From NCBI RefSeq assembly GCF_001975785.1, contig NZ_MSFI01000014.1, positions 1 through 64,000 of the forward strand: 64,000 bases of DNA. Reading direction: 5' to 3'. A program made the position numbers and the translations under genes. Of this stretch, positions 8,919-18,295 are shown one piece after another (position 1 is the stretch's first letter; every line of letters starts with the position of its first letter). Source of the stretch: Domibacillus epiphyticus (lineage in GTDB: Bacteria > Bacillota > Bacilli > Bacillales > Domibacillaceae). Under the pieces are notes generated by a model. The model did no database searches. It had not been told where the DNA came from and was given only the letters and a program-made list of their open reading frames with translations.

Positions 8919-9488
8919 TATTAACATCTCCTTTATGCAGGGTAAACAAGATAACTATCGTATTTTTGAAGTATCCTGCGGGTTTTTCTATAAATGTTTT
9001 TGTTAATGAACTGAATGGAAGACATGGAATTGTTCTTGCCAATTTTATCATAATGAAATAAAAGCAAAAAGAAAATACACTGCCCATTCTGTAAAGCAAA
9101 TTTGGAAGTTGAGACTAAGTTTACATTTTTAACCTTCGATCCATTTAGGCAAGCGCAAAACACGATATTTTAAAAAGCGGATTACCGCAGATTTATAGGT
9201 TTTTAAAAGGAGAAAAGTGATTACAGGTGCAGCATACATTCAGGTAATGCGGGATTTACAGTTCTTAAGCAGTTTTATTCGCCAATTAAAAATATAAAAA
9301 TAACTGATTTAATTGACTCGGCCGCATACGGATTGGAACCGCTGAAAAGAAAGCTTCTCTCATTTCGTATTTTCCATACATTTGCTGAACTAATTCACCA
9401 TTTATTAAAAAATGAAGCTTATTGTACCATTAATTGATAAAATGATTGAGATAACACCCTGAACATTAAGTTTATAAATAGAAGGGTG
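8919..9488. other. Intergenic region with a possible decayed reading frame
   Basis: No intact gene is seen. Between 9210 and 9436 a Shine-Dalgarno (AAAAGGAGA) is followed by a GTG frame of 26 codons that stops. A second open stretch then reads LIDSAAYGLEPLKRKLL in another frame. This may be a broken small gene, but I do not recognise the product. AACACCCT at 9453-9460 and AGGGTGTT at 9483-9490 form an inverted repeat that abuts the -35 of the next promoter. Confidence 0.3.
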
Positions 9489-9517
9489 TTGACAGTATCA
9501 TTTATATCCGTTATATT
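9489..9517 (+). promoter_or_regulatory. Sigma-A type promoter of the candidate small RNA
   Basis: TTGACA at 9489-9494 and TATATT at 9512-9517 have exactly 17 bases between them, a near-consensus promoter. No good start codon with a ribosome binding site follows before the terminator at 9612-9645. Confidence 0.65.
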
Positions 9518-9523
9518 TAATCA

Positions 9524-9645
9524 TGCGATGAGCTCGTTTGCGTAAGTCGGACGGACATTCCTTTTTGAGGAACATGTTGTGGAGCATGGTCTGGACGCCG
9601 CAAATTTCGAGAAAACACTCTGTCTTTGGGCAGAGTGTTTTTTAT
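9524..9645 (+). ncRNA. Candidate structured small RNA, about 120 nt
   Basis: A strong promoter and a strong terminator enclose about 120 bases with no credible reading frame. The transcript would close on itself: CTCG + TTTGCG at about 9532-9542 pairs with CGCAAA + CGAG at about 9599-9610, with a three-base bulge. Inside, TTCCT-TTTTG-AGGAA makes a second hairpin. The RNA ends with AAAACACTCTG/CAGAGTGTTTT. I do not recognise the family. It lies tail to tail with lexA. It could be a trans-acting regulator or a riboswitch whose gene was lost. Confidence 0.5.
9612..9645 (+). terminator. Terminator of the candidate small RNA
   Basis: The arms AAAACACTCTG and CAGAGTGTTTT are followed by TTATTT. 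A second, separate hairpin for lexA follows only 8 bases later, so this one does not belong to lexA. Confidence 0.8.
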
Positions 9646-9652
9646 TTATCAG

Positions 9653-9684
9653 AAAAAATCCCCTGTGATCCAGGGGATTTTTTG
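9653..9684. terminator. Terminator of lexA (works on both strands)
   Basis: The arms AAAAAATCCCCTG / CAGGGGATTTTTTG have a 5-base loop. It is placed 58 bases after the lexA stop. Confidence 0.8.
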
Positions 9685-9741
9685 TTTTGTCATACGTCCG
9701 TTTATTTCTGCATATCGTGGATTAAACGGACAAGCAATTCA

Positions 9742-10359
9742 TTAATGAACTTCACGGTAAACGCCAATGACTTTTCCTAAAATGATCACGTTTGGAAGCA
9801 AAATCGGTTCCATTGAAGAGTTTTCGGGCTGCAGGCGAATGTGATCTGCTTCTTTAAAGAAACGTTTGACCGTCGCTTCATCATCTTCAGTCATCGCTAC
9901 AACAATATCACCATTTTTTGCTGTTTGCTGCTGTCGTACCACGACATAGTCACCATTTAGGATGCCTGCTTCTCTCATACTTTCACCCACAATCTCGAGC
10001 ATAAATACATGCTCATCAGGGGGGGCAAGGCGCTCAGGGAGAGGGAAGTACTCTTCAACGTTTTCAATGGCCGTAATCGGCAATCCCGCTGTAACCTTGC
10101 CGACAACCGGCACATTAACAGGATGCTGTTTTGGGACAGAACTGTCTGTGTCCAGGATTTCGATCGCGCGCGGTTTTGTTGGATCACGGCGAATGTAGTT
10201 TTTGCTTTCGAGTCTAGCAAGATGACCGTGTACTGTGGAACTTGAAGCGAGTCCAACGGCTTCACCTATTTCACGAACGGAAGGTGGATACCCTTTTCTG
10301 CGCACTTCTTCTTTAATGAAATCAAGAATGTCTTGCTGCCGTTTTGATAGTTTTGTCAC
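9742..10359 (-). CDS. lexA: LexA, SOS transcriptional repressor
   Basis: This 205-aa protein has full LexA architecture. The winged-helix DNA-binding domain (residues 1-65) carries the LexA motif [19 protein letters not shown]. The self-cleavage site is Ala91-Gly92 in KVTAGLP, and the catalytic pair is Ser127 (GESMRE) and Lys165 (ATVKRF). LexA represses SOS genes until RecA filaments trigger its cleavage. The start overlaps the divergent lexA-yneA control region that holds four SOS boxes, which indicates autoregulation. This is the standard Bacillus arrangement. Confidence 0.97.
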   Translation of the reverse strand: MTKLSKRQQDILDFIKEEVRRKGYPPSVREIGEAVGLASSSTVHGHLARLESKNYIRRDPTKPRAIEILDTDSSVPKQHPVNVPVVGKVTAGLPITAIENVEEYFPLPERLAPPDEHVFMLEIVGESMREAGILNGDYVVVRQQQTAKNGDIVVAMTEDDEATVKRFFKEADHIRLQPENSSMEPILLPNVIILGKVIGVYREVH

Positions 10360-10395
10360 ATTCTACACCTCTCTTATTTTTTATTTACCTATAGT

Positions 10396-10409
10396 ATAAC
10401 ATGTGTTCT
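10396..10409. promoter_or_regulatory. SOS box 1
   Basis: ATAACATGTGTTCT keeps the inner AAC-N4-GTTC of the Bacillus CGAAC-N4-GTTCG box. It is nearest to lexA and probably mediates autorepression. Confidence 0.6.
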
Positions 10410-10418
10410 AAATCTTAA

Positions 10419-10432
10419 CAAACGTAAGTTCG
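10419..10432. promoter_or_regulatory. SOS box 2
   Basis: CAAACGTAAGTTCG matches CGAAC-N4-GTTCG except at position 2. Confidence 0.7.
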
Positions 10433-10442
10433 AATTTTCTCT

Positions 10443-10470
10443 TGACTGAAACGAGCGTTCGCATTACAAT
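10443..10470 (+). promoter_or_regulatory. yneA promoter overlapped by SOS box 3
   Basis: TTGACT at 10443-10448 and TACAAT at 10465-10470 are 16 bases apart. SOS box 3, AAACGAGCGTTCG (box span 10448-10461), fills the spacer, so LexA bound there would block RNA polymerase. Confidence 0.7.
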
Positions 10471-10482
10471 GATAGTGTAACA

Positions 10483-10496
10483 CGAACGAGTATTCG
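10483..10496. promoter_or_regulatory. SOS box 4
   Basis: CGAACGAGTATTCG has one mismatch to the consensus and lies between the yneA promoter and its ribosome binding site. Confidence 0.7.
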
Positions 10497-10513
10497 AGGA
10501 AAGGGTGTTCTTA

Positions 10514-11472
<959 letters not shown>

Positions 11473-11594
11473 CATCAGACACATTCTTAATCAAACAGTG
11501 GCCGTTAAGGTTTATTAGCGAAGATATTTTACTTGTCATGATACTTTCTGTTGTGTACGATGACGGTAACTGTACAAATAGAGAGGAGCAATAC

Positions 11595-11831
11595 ATGATG
11601 TTATCATCTGAAAAGATTGCACGTATAAATGAATTGGCAAAAAAAGCGAAAGAAACATCTTTAACGGACGCTGAATTGAAAGAGCAGGCTGCACTTCGAA
11701 AGGAATATTTAGCAACATTTCGCTCATCCATGCGCCAAACGGTTGAATCTGTTCGGATTTTTGATCCGAACGGGGATGAAGTGACGCCGAAAAAAGTGCG
11801 TGATATTCAAAAGCGGAAAAAACTAAATTAA
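11595..11831 (+). CDS. ynzC: YnzC-like DUF896 protein
   Basis: This 78-aa protein has the DUF896 pattern: EKIARINELAKKAKETSLTDAELKEQ, then LRKEYLATFR and the end of the domain with VTPKKVRDIQ. It is a helical, mostly charged small protein; B. subtilis YnzC forms a helix hairpin and its function is unsettled. GAGAGGAG precedes the ATG at 11595 by 7 bases. In B. subtilis it follows yneB as part of the same SOS-linked neighbourhood. Confidence 0.9.
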   Translation: MMLSSEKIARINELAKKAKETSLTDAELKEQAALRKEYLATFRSSMRQTVESVRIFDPNGDEVTPKKVRDIQKRKKLN

Positions 11832-11842
11832 AGAATTGTGAG

Positions 11843-11874
11843 AAAAGAGACATTATGTAGATTGTCTCTTTTTT
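11843..11874 (+). terminator. Terminator after ynzC
   Basis: The arms AAAAGAGACA / TGTCTCTTTT are followed by a T-run. Confidence 0.75.
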
Positions 11875-11958
11875 CACATTGTTCTGTATTTTTGTTGTAT
11901 ATTACGCAAAAGACATTTAATATAGAGTGGTAAATCCCCTTTTGAAAGGATGAATCTC

Positions 11959-13962
11959 ATGTTTGACAAAACAGATCAGCTCGCGGTTACAACGATCCGC
12001 ACGCTATCCATTGATGCAATTGAAAAAGCGAATTCCGGCCATCCGGGTTTGCCGATGGGTGCTGCTCCAATGGCTTATGCACTCTGGACGAAAGTAATGA
12101 ACCACAATCCGAAAAATCCACAATGGTTTAACCGGGATCGATTCGTATTGTCTGCAGGTCACGGTTCCATGCTATTATATAGCTTGCTTCACCTTGCAGG
12201 ATACAATCTGCCTCTGGATGAAATCAAAAATTTCCGTCAGTGGGGAAGCAAAACGCCAGGTCATCCGGAGTATAAACATACAGAAGGTGTAGAGGCGACA
12301 ACTGGACCACTTGGGCAGGGTATCGCTATGGCTGTTGGAATGGCAATGGCAGAACGTCACCTTGCATCAGTATACAATAAAAATGGTCATGAAATTATTG
12401 GTCATCATACATATGCACTATGTGGTGATGGTGATTTAATGGAAGGTGTTGCTTCCGAAGCAGCGTCACTTGCGGCTCATTTGAAACTGAACCGTCTTGT
12501 CGTGTTGTATGATTCAAATGATATCTCACTTGATGGCGACCTTGACAAATCATTCTCTGAAAGTGTGGAAGGCCGCTTTAAAGCATATGGATGGAATTAC
12601 ATCCGCGTAGAAAATGGCAATGATCTTGAAGAAGTAACAAAAGCACTTGAAGAAGCGAAATCTGAAAACGACCGCCCGACAATCATTGAAGTAAAAACAG
12701 TGATTGGTTACGGTTCGCCAAACAAATCAGGAAAAGCTGCTTCACACGGGGCACCACTTGGCGAGGATGAAATGAAATTAACGAAAGAATACTACAAGTG
12801 GACGTTTGATCAAGATTTCCATGTGCCGGATCAAGTATATAGCCGATTTGAGGAAGCAACTGTCAATCGCGGTGCACAGGCACAGGCGGAGTGGGACAAA
12901 ATGTTCGCTTCCTACAAGGAAAGTCATCCCGAACTCGCAGCTCAGTTGGAAAAAGCCATAAATGGTGAGCTTCCTGAGGGCTGGGAAGCAGAACTTCCTG
13001 TCTATGAAGAAGGAACAGCAGATGCGACCCGTAACACTTCAGGTGAAACATTAAATGCGATCGCAAAAGCGGTGCCGACTTTTATTGGCGGTTCTGCCGA
13101 TCTTGCGGGTTCAAACAAAACAACTATTAAAAATACCGGTGATTTTATGCCGGGTAGTTATGAAGGACGCAACATCTGGTTTGGTGTACGCGAATTTGCA
13201 ATGGGCGCAGCGATGAATGGTATGGCGCTTCATGGTGGTATGCAAGTATTTGGCGGAACATTTTTCGTCTTCTCGGATTACTTGCGCCCGGCAATTCGTT
13301 TAGCTGCATTAATGGGGCTGCCTGTGACTTACGTGTTTACACACGACAGTATTGCTGTAGGAGAAGATGGACCGACACATGAACCTGTTGAGCAATTGTC
13401 TTCCTTCCGTTCTATGCCGAACTTGTCTGTCATTCGCCCGGCTGATGGAAATGAAACAGCTGCAGCCTGGAAACTTGCTCTATCCAGCAAATCAACTCCG
13501 ACAGCACTCGTCTTGACACGTCAAAATTTAGCGGTTCTTCCAGGTTCAAAAGAACTTGCCCATAAAGGTGTTGAAAAAGGTGCATACACAGTTGTGAAAG
13601 CAGAAAAAACACCGGATGTTCTTTTGCTTGCGAGCGGTTCTGAAGTAGGCCTTGCAGTGGAGGCACAAAAAGCGCTTCTAGCTGAAGGGATTCATGCAAA
13701 TGTTGTCAGCATGCCATCATTTGACCGGTTTGAACAGCAGGATGCAGCGTATAAAGAATCTGTGCTCCCTAAAACAGTTAAGAAACGTTTTGCAATTGAA
13801 ATGGGTTCTTCATTCGGTTGGCATCGTTATACAGGAGATGAAGGCGACATTCTGGCAATCGATCAGTTCGGTGCTTCTGCTCCAGGAGAAATTGTCATGA
13901 AAGAATACGGATTTACAGCAGAAAATGTTGTAGCGCGTGTAAAAGCTCTTCTTGAGAAATAA
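11959..13962 (+). CDS. tkt: Transketolase
   Basis: This 667-aa full-length transketolase of the pentose phosphate pathway moves two-carbon ketol units between sugar phosphates using thiamine diphosphate. The N-terminal motif [19 protein letters not shown], the ThDP/metal motif CGDGDLMEG, the Glu-bearing region [14 protein letters not shown] and the C-terminal domain are all present and in order. GAAAGGAT precedes the ATG at 11959. It is monocistronic, between ynzC and yneF, exactly as in B. subtilis. Confidence 0.97.
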   Translation: MFDKTDQLAVTTIRTLSIDAIEKANSGHPGLPMGAAPMAYALWTKVMNHNPKNPQWFNRDRFVLSAGHGSMLLYSLLHLAGYNLPLDEIKNFRQWGSKTPGHPEYKHTEGVEATTGPLGQGIAMAVGMAMAERHLASVYNKNGHEIIGHHTYALCGDGDLMEGVASEAASLAAHLKLNRLVVLYDSNDISLDGDLDKSFSESVEGRFKAYGWNYIRVENGNDLEEVTKALEEAKSENDRPTIIEVKTVIGYGSPNKSGKAASHGAPLGEDEMKLTKEYYKWTFDQDFHVPDQVYSRFEEATVNRGAQAQAEWDKMFASYKESHPELAAQLEKAINGELPEGWEAELPVYEEGTADATRNTSGETLNAIAKAVPTFIGGSADLAGSNKTTIKNTGDFMPGSYEGRNIWFGVREFAMGAAMNGMALHGGMQVFGGTFFVFSDYLRPAIRLAALMGLPVTYVFTHDSIAVGEDGPTHEPVEQLSSFRSMPNLSVIRPADGNETAAAWKLALSSKSTPTALVLTRQNLAVLPGSKELAHKGVEKGAYTVVKAEKTPDVLLLASGSEVGLAVEAQKALLAEGIHANVVSMPSFDRFEQQDAAYKESVLPKTVKKRFAIEMGSSFGWHRYTGDEGDILAIDQFGASAPGEIVMKEYGFTAENVVARVKALLEK

Positions 13963-13970
13963 TGAAAACA

Positions 13971-14004
13971 AAAAAGTCCGGAACGAAGTGTTCCGGACTT
14001 TTTT
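13971..14004 (+). terminator. Terminator after tkt
   Basis: The arms AAAAAGTCCGGAAC / GTTCCGGACTTTTTT have a short loop. Confidence 0.9.
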
Positions 14005-14098
14005 CGGTATGTTTCAACAAAAAGTTGCTTGCCCTTATTGTATATTTGAAGCCGGTTTAGTAAACTTTGTATAGAGAACTTGAAGGAGGAACACGTTT

Positions 14099-14314
14099 AT
14101 GTTTTGGTATGTGCTTACGGCTGTACTGGCACTCGCTGCCGGCGTTGCCATCGGATTTTTCATCGCACGCCGTTACATGATGGATTATTTGAAAAAAAAT
14201 CCACCAATTAACGAGCAAATGCTGCGTATGATGATGATGCAAATGGGAATGAAACCATCACAAAAGAAAATTAATCAAATGATGGCACAAATGAACAAAA
14301 TGGAGAAGAAGTAA
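14099..14314 (+). CDS. yneF: YneF, small membrane protein; 3' end supplied by the integrated element
   Basis: This 71-aa UPF0154 protein has one membrane segment (residues 3-24) followed by the conserved cytoplasmic part [23 protein letters not shown] precedes the ATG by 8 bases. The 81 bases at 14218-14298 are repeated exactly at 30793-30873. Past that point this copy ends MNKMEKK, while the displaced original end at the right border reads MNKQQDK. The element therefore replaced the last few codons and kept the protein whole. The role of YneF is unknown. Confidence 0.9.
   Translation: MFWYVLTAVLALAAGVAIGFFIARRYMMDYLKKNPPINEQMLRMMMMQMGMKPSQKKINQMMAQMNKMEKK
14218..14298 (+). repeat. attL: 81-bp direct repeat, left border of the element
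   Basis: It is identical over 81 bases to 30793-30873 and lies inside the yneF coding sequence. Bases just outside differ on both sides (A vs C on the left, A vs G on the right), so the repeat is exactly defined. Confidence 0.92.
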
Positions 14315-14323
14315 TTTGTCTTT

Positions 14324-14346
14324 AAACCTTGATGTATCAAGGGTTT
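14324..14346. repeat. Palindromic site at the left end of the element
   Basis: The arms AAACCTTGA and TCAAGGGTTT start 26 bases inside the attL border, right after the yneF stop. It matches the palindromes of the array at 15605-18004. No T-run follows, so it is not a good terminator. Confidence 0.6.
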
Positions 14347-14457
14347 AAGCCATATTACAGAAAAATTATCTGCTTATATTGCAGTTGAAATTATAAAATA
14401 GATGAATTTTTCTTATCCATAATCACTGCATATTTGGTTAATTTTTTATAAAACAAG

Positions 14458-14506
14458 AAAACCGCCTTTTTCTATTGAAAAATTCAGTAGAGAGGGCGGT
14501 TTTTTT
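14458..14506 (+). terminator. Terminator hairpin abutting the integrase start
   Basis: The arms AAAACCGCC / GGCGGTTTT enclose 28 bases and end in seven Ts. The GTG start of the integrase is the next base. Readthrough from yneF would stop here, so integrase expression needs antitermination or a promoter inside the loop. Confidence 0.75.
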
Positions 14507-15424
14507 GTGTTCCTAGAGGATGTTTTTAAGGAGTATGACTTTCACTGTGTTGCTAAGGGTTATTCACCTAAAACCATGAAGAATAAGCGCCAAGAGTATA
14601 AACAGGTGCTTTTGTTTCTGAAAACAAAGCGTGGTATTGACCAACTAGAAAGTGTTCATACGGATGATTTGAGGGCTTATATCCGATACAAACAACAAAG
14701 GGGGCTTATGCCGCAGTCAATTCAAACGATGGCAAAAGCAATAATGGCATTCTTCAACTGGTGCGTTCAAGAAGAATATTTGAAGGAAAGTCCAATGAAG
14801 AAAGTTGAGTTGCCAAAAGTGCCTATGAAGGTTCTAGAAGGATTTAATGAAAATGAGGTCTATAAGATGATAAACGCCTTTGATTATTCTTCCTACAATG
14901 AAGCAAGAAATAAAGCGATTATTGCAATGATGGCTGATTGCGGGCTTAGAGCAATGGAGATACGTACATTGCCTTTCAAAAATGTAGGAGAGACAACAAT
15001 TTTAATTCATGGTAAAGGGAGCAAAGATCGTGTTGCCTTCATCAGTCCGGCATTGAAGAAGATACTCATCAAATATGAGCGGATTAGAAAGGAATTTGTA
15101 GAAAACAAGTTGCTTAGCGAGGACACATATTTTCTTTCTTATAAATTGCAGGGGTTGGCACATTTGTCACTAGACAATATTGTTAAAGAAGCAGGCAAGA
15201 GAGCAGACGTGAATAAAAAAAGGATAAGTCCTCATATGTTCCGCCATTACTTTGCTTTAACTACACTGTTAAATGGATGCGATATTTACTCACTATCACG
15301 TTTACTAGGGCATTCTTCACTCACGGTCACCCAAACGTATTTGCAGTCGCTGACAGACGAAAAATTAGGGGAACAAGCGAAGATAAACAGCCCCTTAATG
15401 AACATAAACAAAAAAAGAGTATAA
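14507..15424 (+). CDS. int: Tyrosine recombinase (phage-type integrase)
   Basis: This 305-aa protein has an N-terminal SAM-like core-binding domain (residues 1-95). The catalytic domain carries the whole active set: Arg148 (CGLRAMEI), Lys170 (GKGSKDR), His243 and Arg246 (HMFRHYF), His269 (LLGHSS) and the nucleophile Tyr278 (TQTYLQS). It should join the element's att site to the yneF site. The start is uncertain: GTG 14507 directly follows a T-run with no good Shine-Dalgarno, and the same frame is open upstream through the hairpin. The gene lacks a long arm-binding extension, so it is XerC-like in size. No excisionase was identified. Confidence 0.93.
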   Translation: MFLEDVFKEYDFHCVAKGYSPKTMKNKRQEYKQVLLFLKTKRGIDQLESVHTDDLRAYIRYKQQRGLMPQSIQTMAKAIMAFFNWCVQEEYLKESPMKKVELPKVPMKVLEGFNENEVYKMINAFDYSSYNEARNKAIIAMMADCGLRAMEIRTLPFKNVGETTILIHGKGSKDRVAFISPALKKILIKYERIRKEFVENKLLSEDTYFLSYKLQGLAHLSLDNIVKEAGKRADVNKKRISPHMFRHYFALTTLLNGCDIYSLSRLLGHSSLTVTQTYLQSLTDEKLGEQAKINSPLMNINKKRV

Positions 15425-15655
15425 AAAAAGAAGGATGATGCGCTAACATCATCCCTTCCGGTTTTATTTAGCCATAGCCATACAACTAAATAATGAAATA
15501 CCTTGTGTCCCCATTATAAAATTTTTAAAAATATAATGCAAGGGGCTTAGTTTCCTATTGTCTTTTTTAGTGATTTTGATGTATTTTGTAAAATCATCCC
15601 CTTTGAACCATTGGTGTATAAGGGTTTTTCCTTAATACAATAGGAAGGGTATTTC

Positions 15656-16002
15656 AGTCGAGGTTGCCGATAAATCGACTATAAATAAACATCGTCAGGT
15701 AATGACCCTGCCAACGCAAATAAAAGGGGATAGGATACAGACGGACTTTCCTTGTTTAGTCCAGTATCTGAATGGAGAGGGCTGCCATTAAGTGCTGATC
15801 GAAGGAAGGATAGGAGTAGATATACTCACAAGCCAATTCGCATACCACTGTTCAGGGCTATCTGAAAACAGTAGGATTGGTGGGAAGAATATTCCCCGAC
15901 AAACAAGGGCTATACAATACGGATTCCATAGACCGATATACAATAGTATCGTTGCCTACTGTCATTTGATTGTTTTTTTTTATTCATCTGACAATAGGCA
16001 AC
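15656..16002 (+). ncRNA. Candidate large structured RNA (serial hairpins)
   Basis: Nine hairpins follow each other: AGTCGA/TCGACT (15656-15680), CAGG/CCTG (15697-15711), GATAC..GGACT/AGTCC..GTATC (15734-15768), AATGG/CCATT (15771-15789), GAGTA/TACTC (15814-15827), CTGTT/AACAG (15848-15871), GGGAA/TTCCC (15882-15896), CGATA/TATCG (15934-15951), and a 14-bp stem GTTGCCTACTGTCA/TGACAATAGGCAAC (15951-16002, one mismatch). This density far exceeds the flanking DNA. The base composition is less AT-rich than the array after it. Strand and ends are not proven; plus is assumed because element transcription runs that way. Confidence 0.5.
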
Positions 16003-16467
16003 AACTATGCAACCAAGCCGTTGTCCATGACGCTCAACCAATAGTGAAGGGCGTAAAACATAAAGTCAAGGGAATTGGATAATAAAATGTTCGATATTCT
16101 CGGTTGTCGAAGAGTAGCAATAAACGTTGAGGATAAAGCATTTTAAGGTCACTTCAAAATTTACTAGTTATAGATAATTGTTTGAAATAGAAATCCATGC
16201 TACCTAAATAGAAACCCTTGATAACACTAGACATACCAACACTTCTGATACTTTGGCTTTCTGCTTGTTGTTAATGGTAGAGAGTAAAAAACGTGGACAA
16301 TTGAACCATTCCTAAACCCTTAATACATAAGCATTTTTTAAAAATAGGACTACTGAAAAATATCAGAAACCTTGATATATCAACGTTTTCAGGACTTTTT
16401 ATGGTTGATTGCTTAATGTCCTCTAAAGGAAGAAAAACTAATTTACAAGTATAAAGAGTTGATTAAT

Positions 16468-16484
16468 ATACCTATATAGGGTAT
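16468..16484. repeat. Palindrome ATACCTATATAGGGTAT, copy 1
   Basis: It is an exact second motif of the noncoding region, repeated at 17028-17044. It is a near-perfect palindrome and could be an operator. Confidence 0.55.
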
Positions 16485-17027
16485 GTAATTGTTGCTACCA
16501 AAATAAAGTGGCTTCAACCCGCATTCCAATAAGGTCAAGCCGATATTTGAAAGTCGTTTTTTGCTGTCATTCCAAAATGTGAATGTTGAATAGGTTGGTA
16601 CTATTGGGTTTTAGAGGTGCAGGGGGTATACGAAAAAAGACGTTTGCTCGATCACCGTTAAAGGAAGAAAAAGAAAAAAATCGCAAAAATTCCGCATAAG
16701 TGTATAAATTGAAATTTATTTTAGAGAATAAACGTTGATTTATCAATGGTTTGGAGAATTGAGATAATCGTCTATTAGGGAAGGGCAATATCTAACCATT
16801 TAGAACTTATTTATCAGAATAGAATAACCCTGTCATTTCAATCGCTATGGCTGCACAATTATCTAAAATAAAAAAACGTCCATTTTGAACAAATTCTTGT
16901 CAGAAAAAGTGGATTTAAGCCTGTCAGATCAACGTTTAAATTGTTCCCAATAGGGAGGGCGAAAATGTCCACATGGTTTAGGATGATATTTATCAGTATG
17001 AGTAACACTAGGCATATCAACAACAAA

Positions 17028-17044
17028 ATACCTATATAGGGTAT
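17028..17044. repeat. Palindrome ATACCTATATAGGGTAT, copy 2
   Basis: It is identical in all 17 bases to 16468-16484 and lies 560 bases downstream. Confidence 0.55.
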
Positions 17045-17320
17045 ATTAAGAAGGTAACAAAATTAAAACTGTTTTCGCCTTGATACTATTAAGTTTTATA
17101 ATAATAGAACGAATTTAGGGACAAGAAACAATGACCTTAAACGTTGGTATAATAAGGTTTAGGGGTATATGGGAAAGGTCAATTTCTTAATATCCTCTAA
17201 AGGAAGAATAGAAATGTCCAAGTTTAGAAAAACGCTGTAACCCTTGACACATAAGGGTTTGTAGCGATTCTGTTTCTGCTTGTTGTTAATGGTAGAGAAA
17301 TGGTAGCGAAAATTAAATCG

Positions 17321-17434
17321 TTTTAACGTTGATTTAATAAGGTTTTGATAATTACAGAATTACATCACGCCTTAGAAACCTTGCTATAACAACGTTTGTA
17401 TCACTTTTCATGGATTCTCTACAAAGGAAGAAAA
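17321..17434 (+). repeat. Long repeat unit A of the array
   Basis: These 114 bases match 17748-17861 with only three mismatches and an offset of exactly 427. The unit holds two palindromic sites in opposite orientation (17324-17345 and 17376-17397), which could also pair into one long stem, and ends in the AAAGGAAGAAAA word. Confidence 0.85.
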
Positions 17435-17747
17435 TGTGGACAAATGGTATTTATCAGTATGGATAACGCTAGGTACAGAAATGTCCAAGTTTTAATACGT
17501 CTTCAACACTTGATACAAGTACATTGACTCAATATTTGAAATTACTGATAATCGTCAAAACACTATTATATCAACGTTTATAGGTACTTTTTGATGAAAA
17601 AGTTGGATAACCGTTAAAGGAAGAAAGCATAGAGGAATGTAAACATTTTTAAAACGGCTGAAACCCTTGATACGCAAGGGTTTGTGGCAATTCCGATTAT
17701 GTTTGTTGTTAATGGTAGAAGAGTGAACGTGTATAAATAGAAAATGG

Positions 17748-17861
17748 TTTTAACGTTGATTTAATAAGGTTTTAATGATTACAGATTTACATCACGCCTT
17801 AGAAACCTTGCTATAACAACGTTTGTATCACTTTTCATGGATTCTCTACAAAGGAAGAAAA
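17748..17861 (+). repeat. Long repeat unit B of the array
   Basis: It is a near-identical copy of 17321-17434. The few differences fall in the spacer between the two palindromic sites, not in the sites, which suggests that the sites are under selection. Confidence 0.85.
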
Positions 17862-18295
17862 GCAAAATGTTAAGGGTTTAGGGGTTTATTTATCAGTATG
17901 GATAAAACCATACATAGTAAGCATTCGTGAGTGATGATTTTTCTGAGTTGAAATACTACCGTTTCGAAAAACGCTGAAACCATTGCTACATCAACGTTTT
18001 CAGCACGTTGGGTCTAAAATTATATATGGAAGAAGAAATGATAATTTTCATTGAGCGCCTATCACAGGATAGACATTGAATGAAGGTTCTCATAATACCT
18101 TCAAACTCCAATAATAATTTTTAGTTATAATTGTGTTAATCAGGCGTACTACACTATTACGCTTGCTAGTATTAAAACTCCAATTGAAGTCAATCACAAT
18201 TGACTTCCACATTTTATCGGGCGGGTTCTATGCTCACTCTATTTTTTTATTCATAATTTGTAGGTAATAAAATTGAACAGATAGGAGGTCTAAGA

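Larger units (their letters stand above)
15605..18004. repeat. Array of about 14 dispersed 22-23 bp palindromic sites
   Basis: Each site has a left arm AAACC(C/T/A)TTG, a 4-6 base centre and a right arm CAACGTTT or CAAGGGTTT; orientation varies. Clear copies: 15606-15626, 16367-16388, 16730-16752, 17139-17160, 17239-17260, 17324-17345, 17376-17397, 17558-17579, 17661-17683, 17751-17772, 17803-17824, 17977-17999. Degenerate copies: 16122-16143, 16314-16338, 16917-16938. Some extend into longer inverted repeats, for example CGCTGAAA...TTTTCAGC at 17972-18004. Many are followed 20-45 bases later by a conserved AAAGGAAGAAA. Other shared words are TTGTTGTTAATGGTAGA (three copies) and TTTATCAGTATGGATAA (three or four copies). 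The spacing is too irregular for CRISPR. Confidence 0.75.
15425..18295. other. 2.9-kb region of the satellite without a convincing gene
   Basis: No open frame here has both a ribosome binding site and protein-like composition. Three parts can be told apart. A run of short hairpins lies at about 15650-16005, an array of palindromic sites at about 16080-18004, and a hairpin-rich leader at 18080-18210. The leader includes the perfect arms GAAGTCAAT/ATTGACTTC at 18186-18207 and GAAGGT/ACCTTC near 18082-18102. For a 16.6-kb element, giving 17 percent to noncoding DNA is unusual and suggests that the region has a job as DNA sites or RNA. Confidence 0.7.

Noticed and set aside
15792-16082. A 96-aa plus-strand reading frame
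   Set aside because: It overlaps five of the hairpins, has no ribosome binding site and its protein has no sensible composition.
16567-16788. A 73-aa minus-strand reading frame in the array
   Set aside because: It crosses two palindromic sites, has no ribosome binding site and no likeness to any protein.
15605-18004. The repeat array as a CRISPR array
   Set aside because: Repeat copies vary in sequence and orientation, spacing ranges from about 30 to 400 bases, and no cas gene is present.
15605-18004. The array as an integron cassette array
   Set aside because: The sites lie without gene cassettes between them, the 7-base attC core words are not conserved, and the recombinase lacks the extra integron IntI region.
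15425-18295. A self-splicing intron or retron in the noncoding region
   Set aside because: No reverse transcriptase or intron-encoded endonuclease is near, and I could not find conserved group I or group II core elements by eye.
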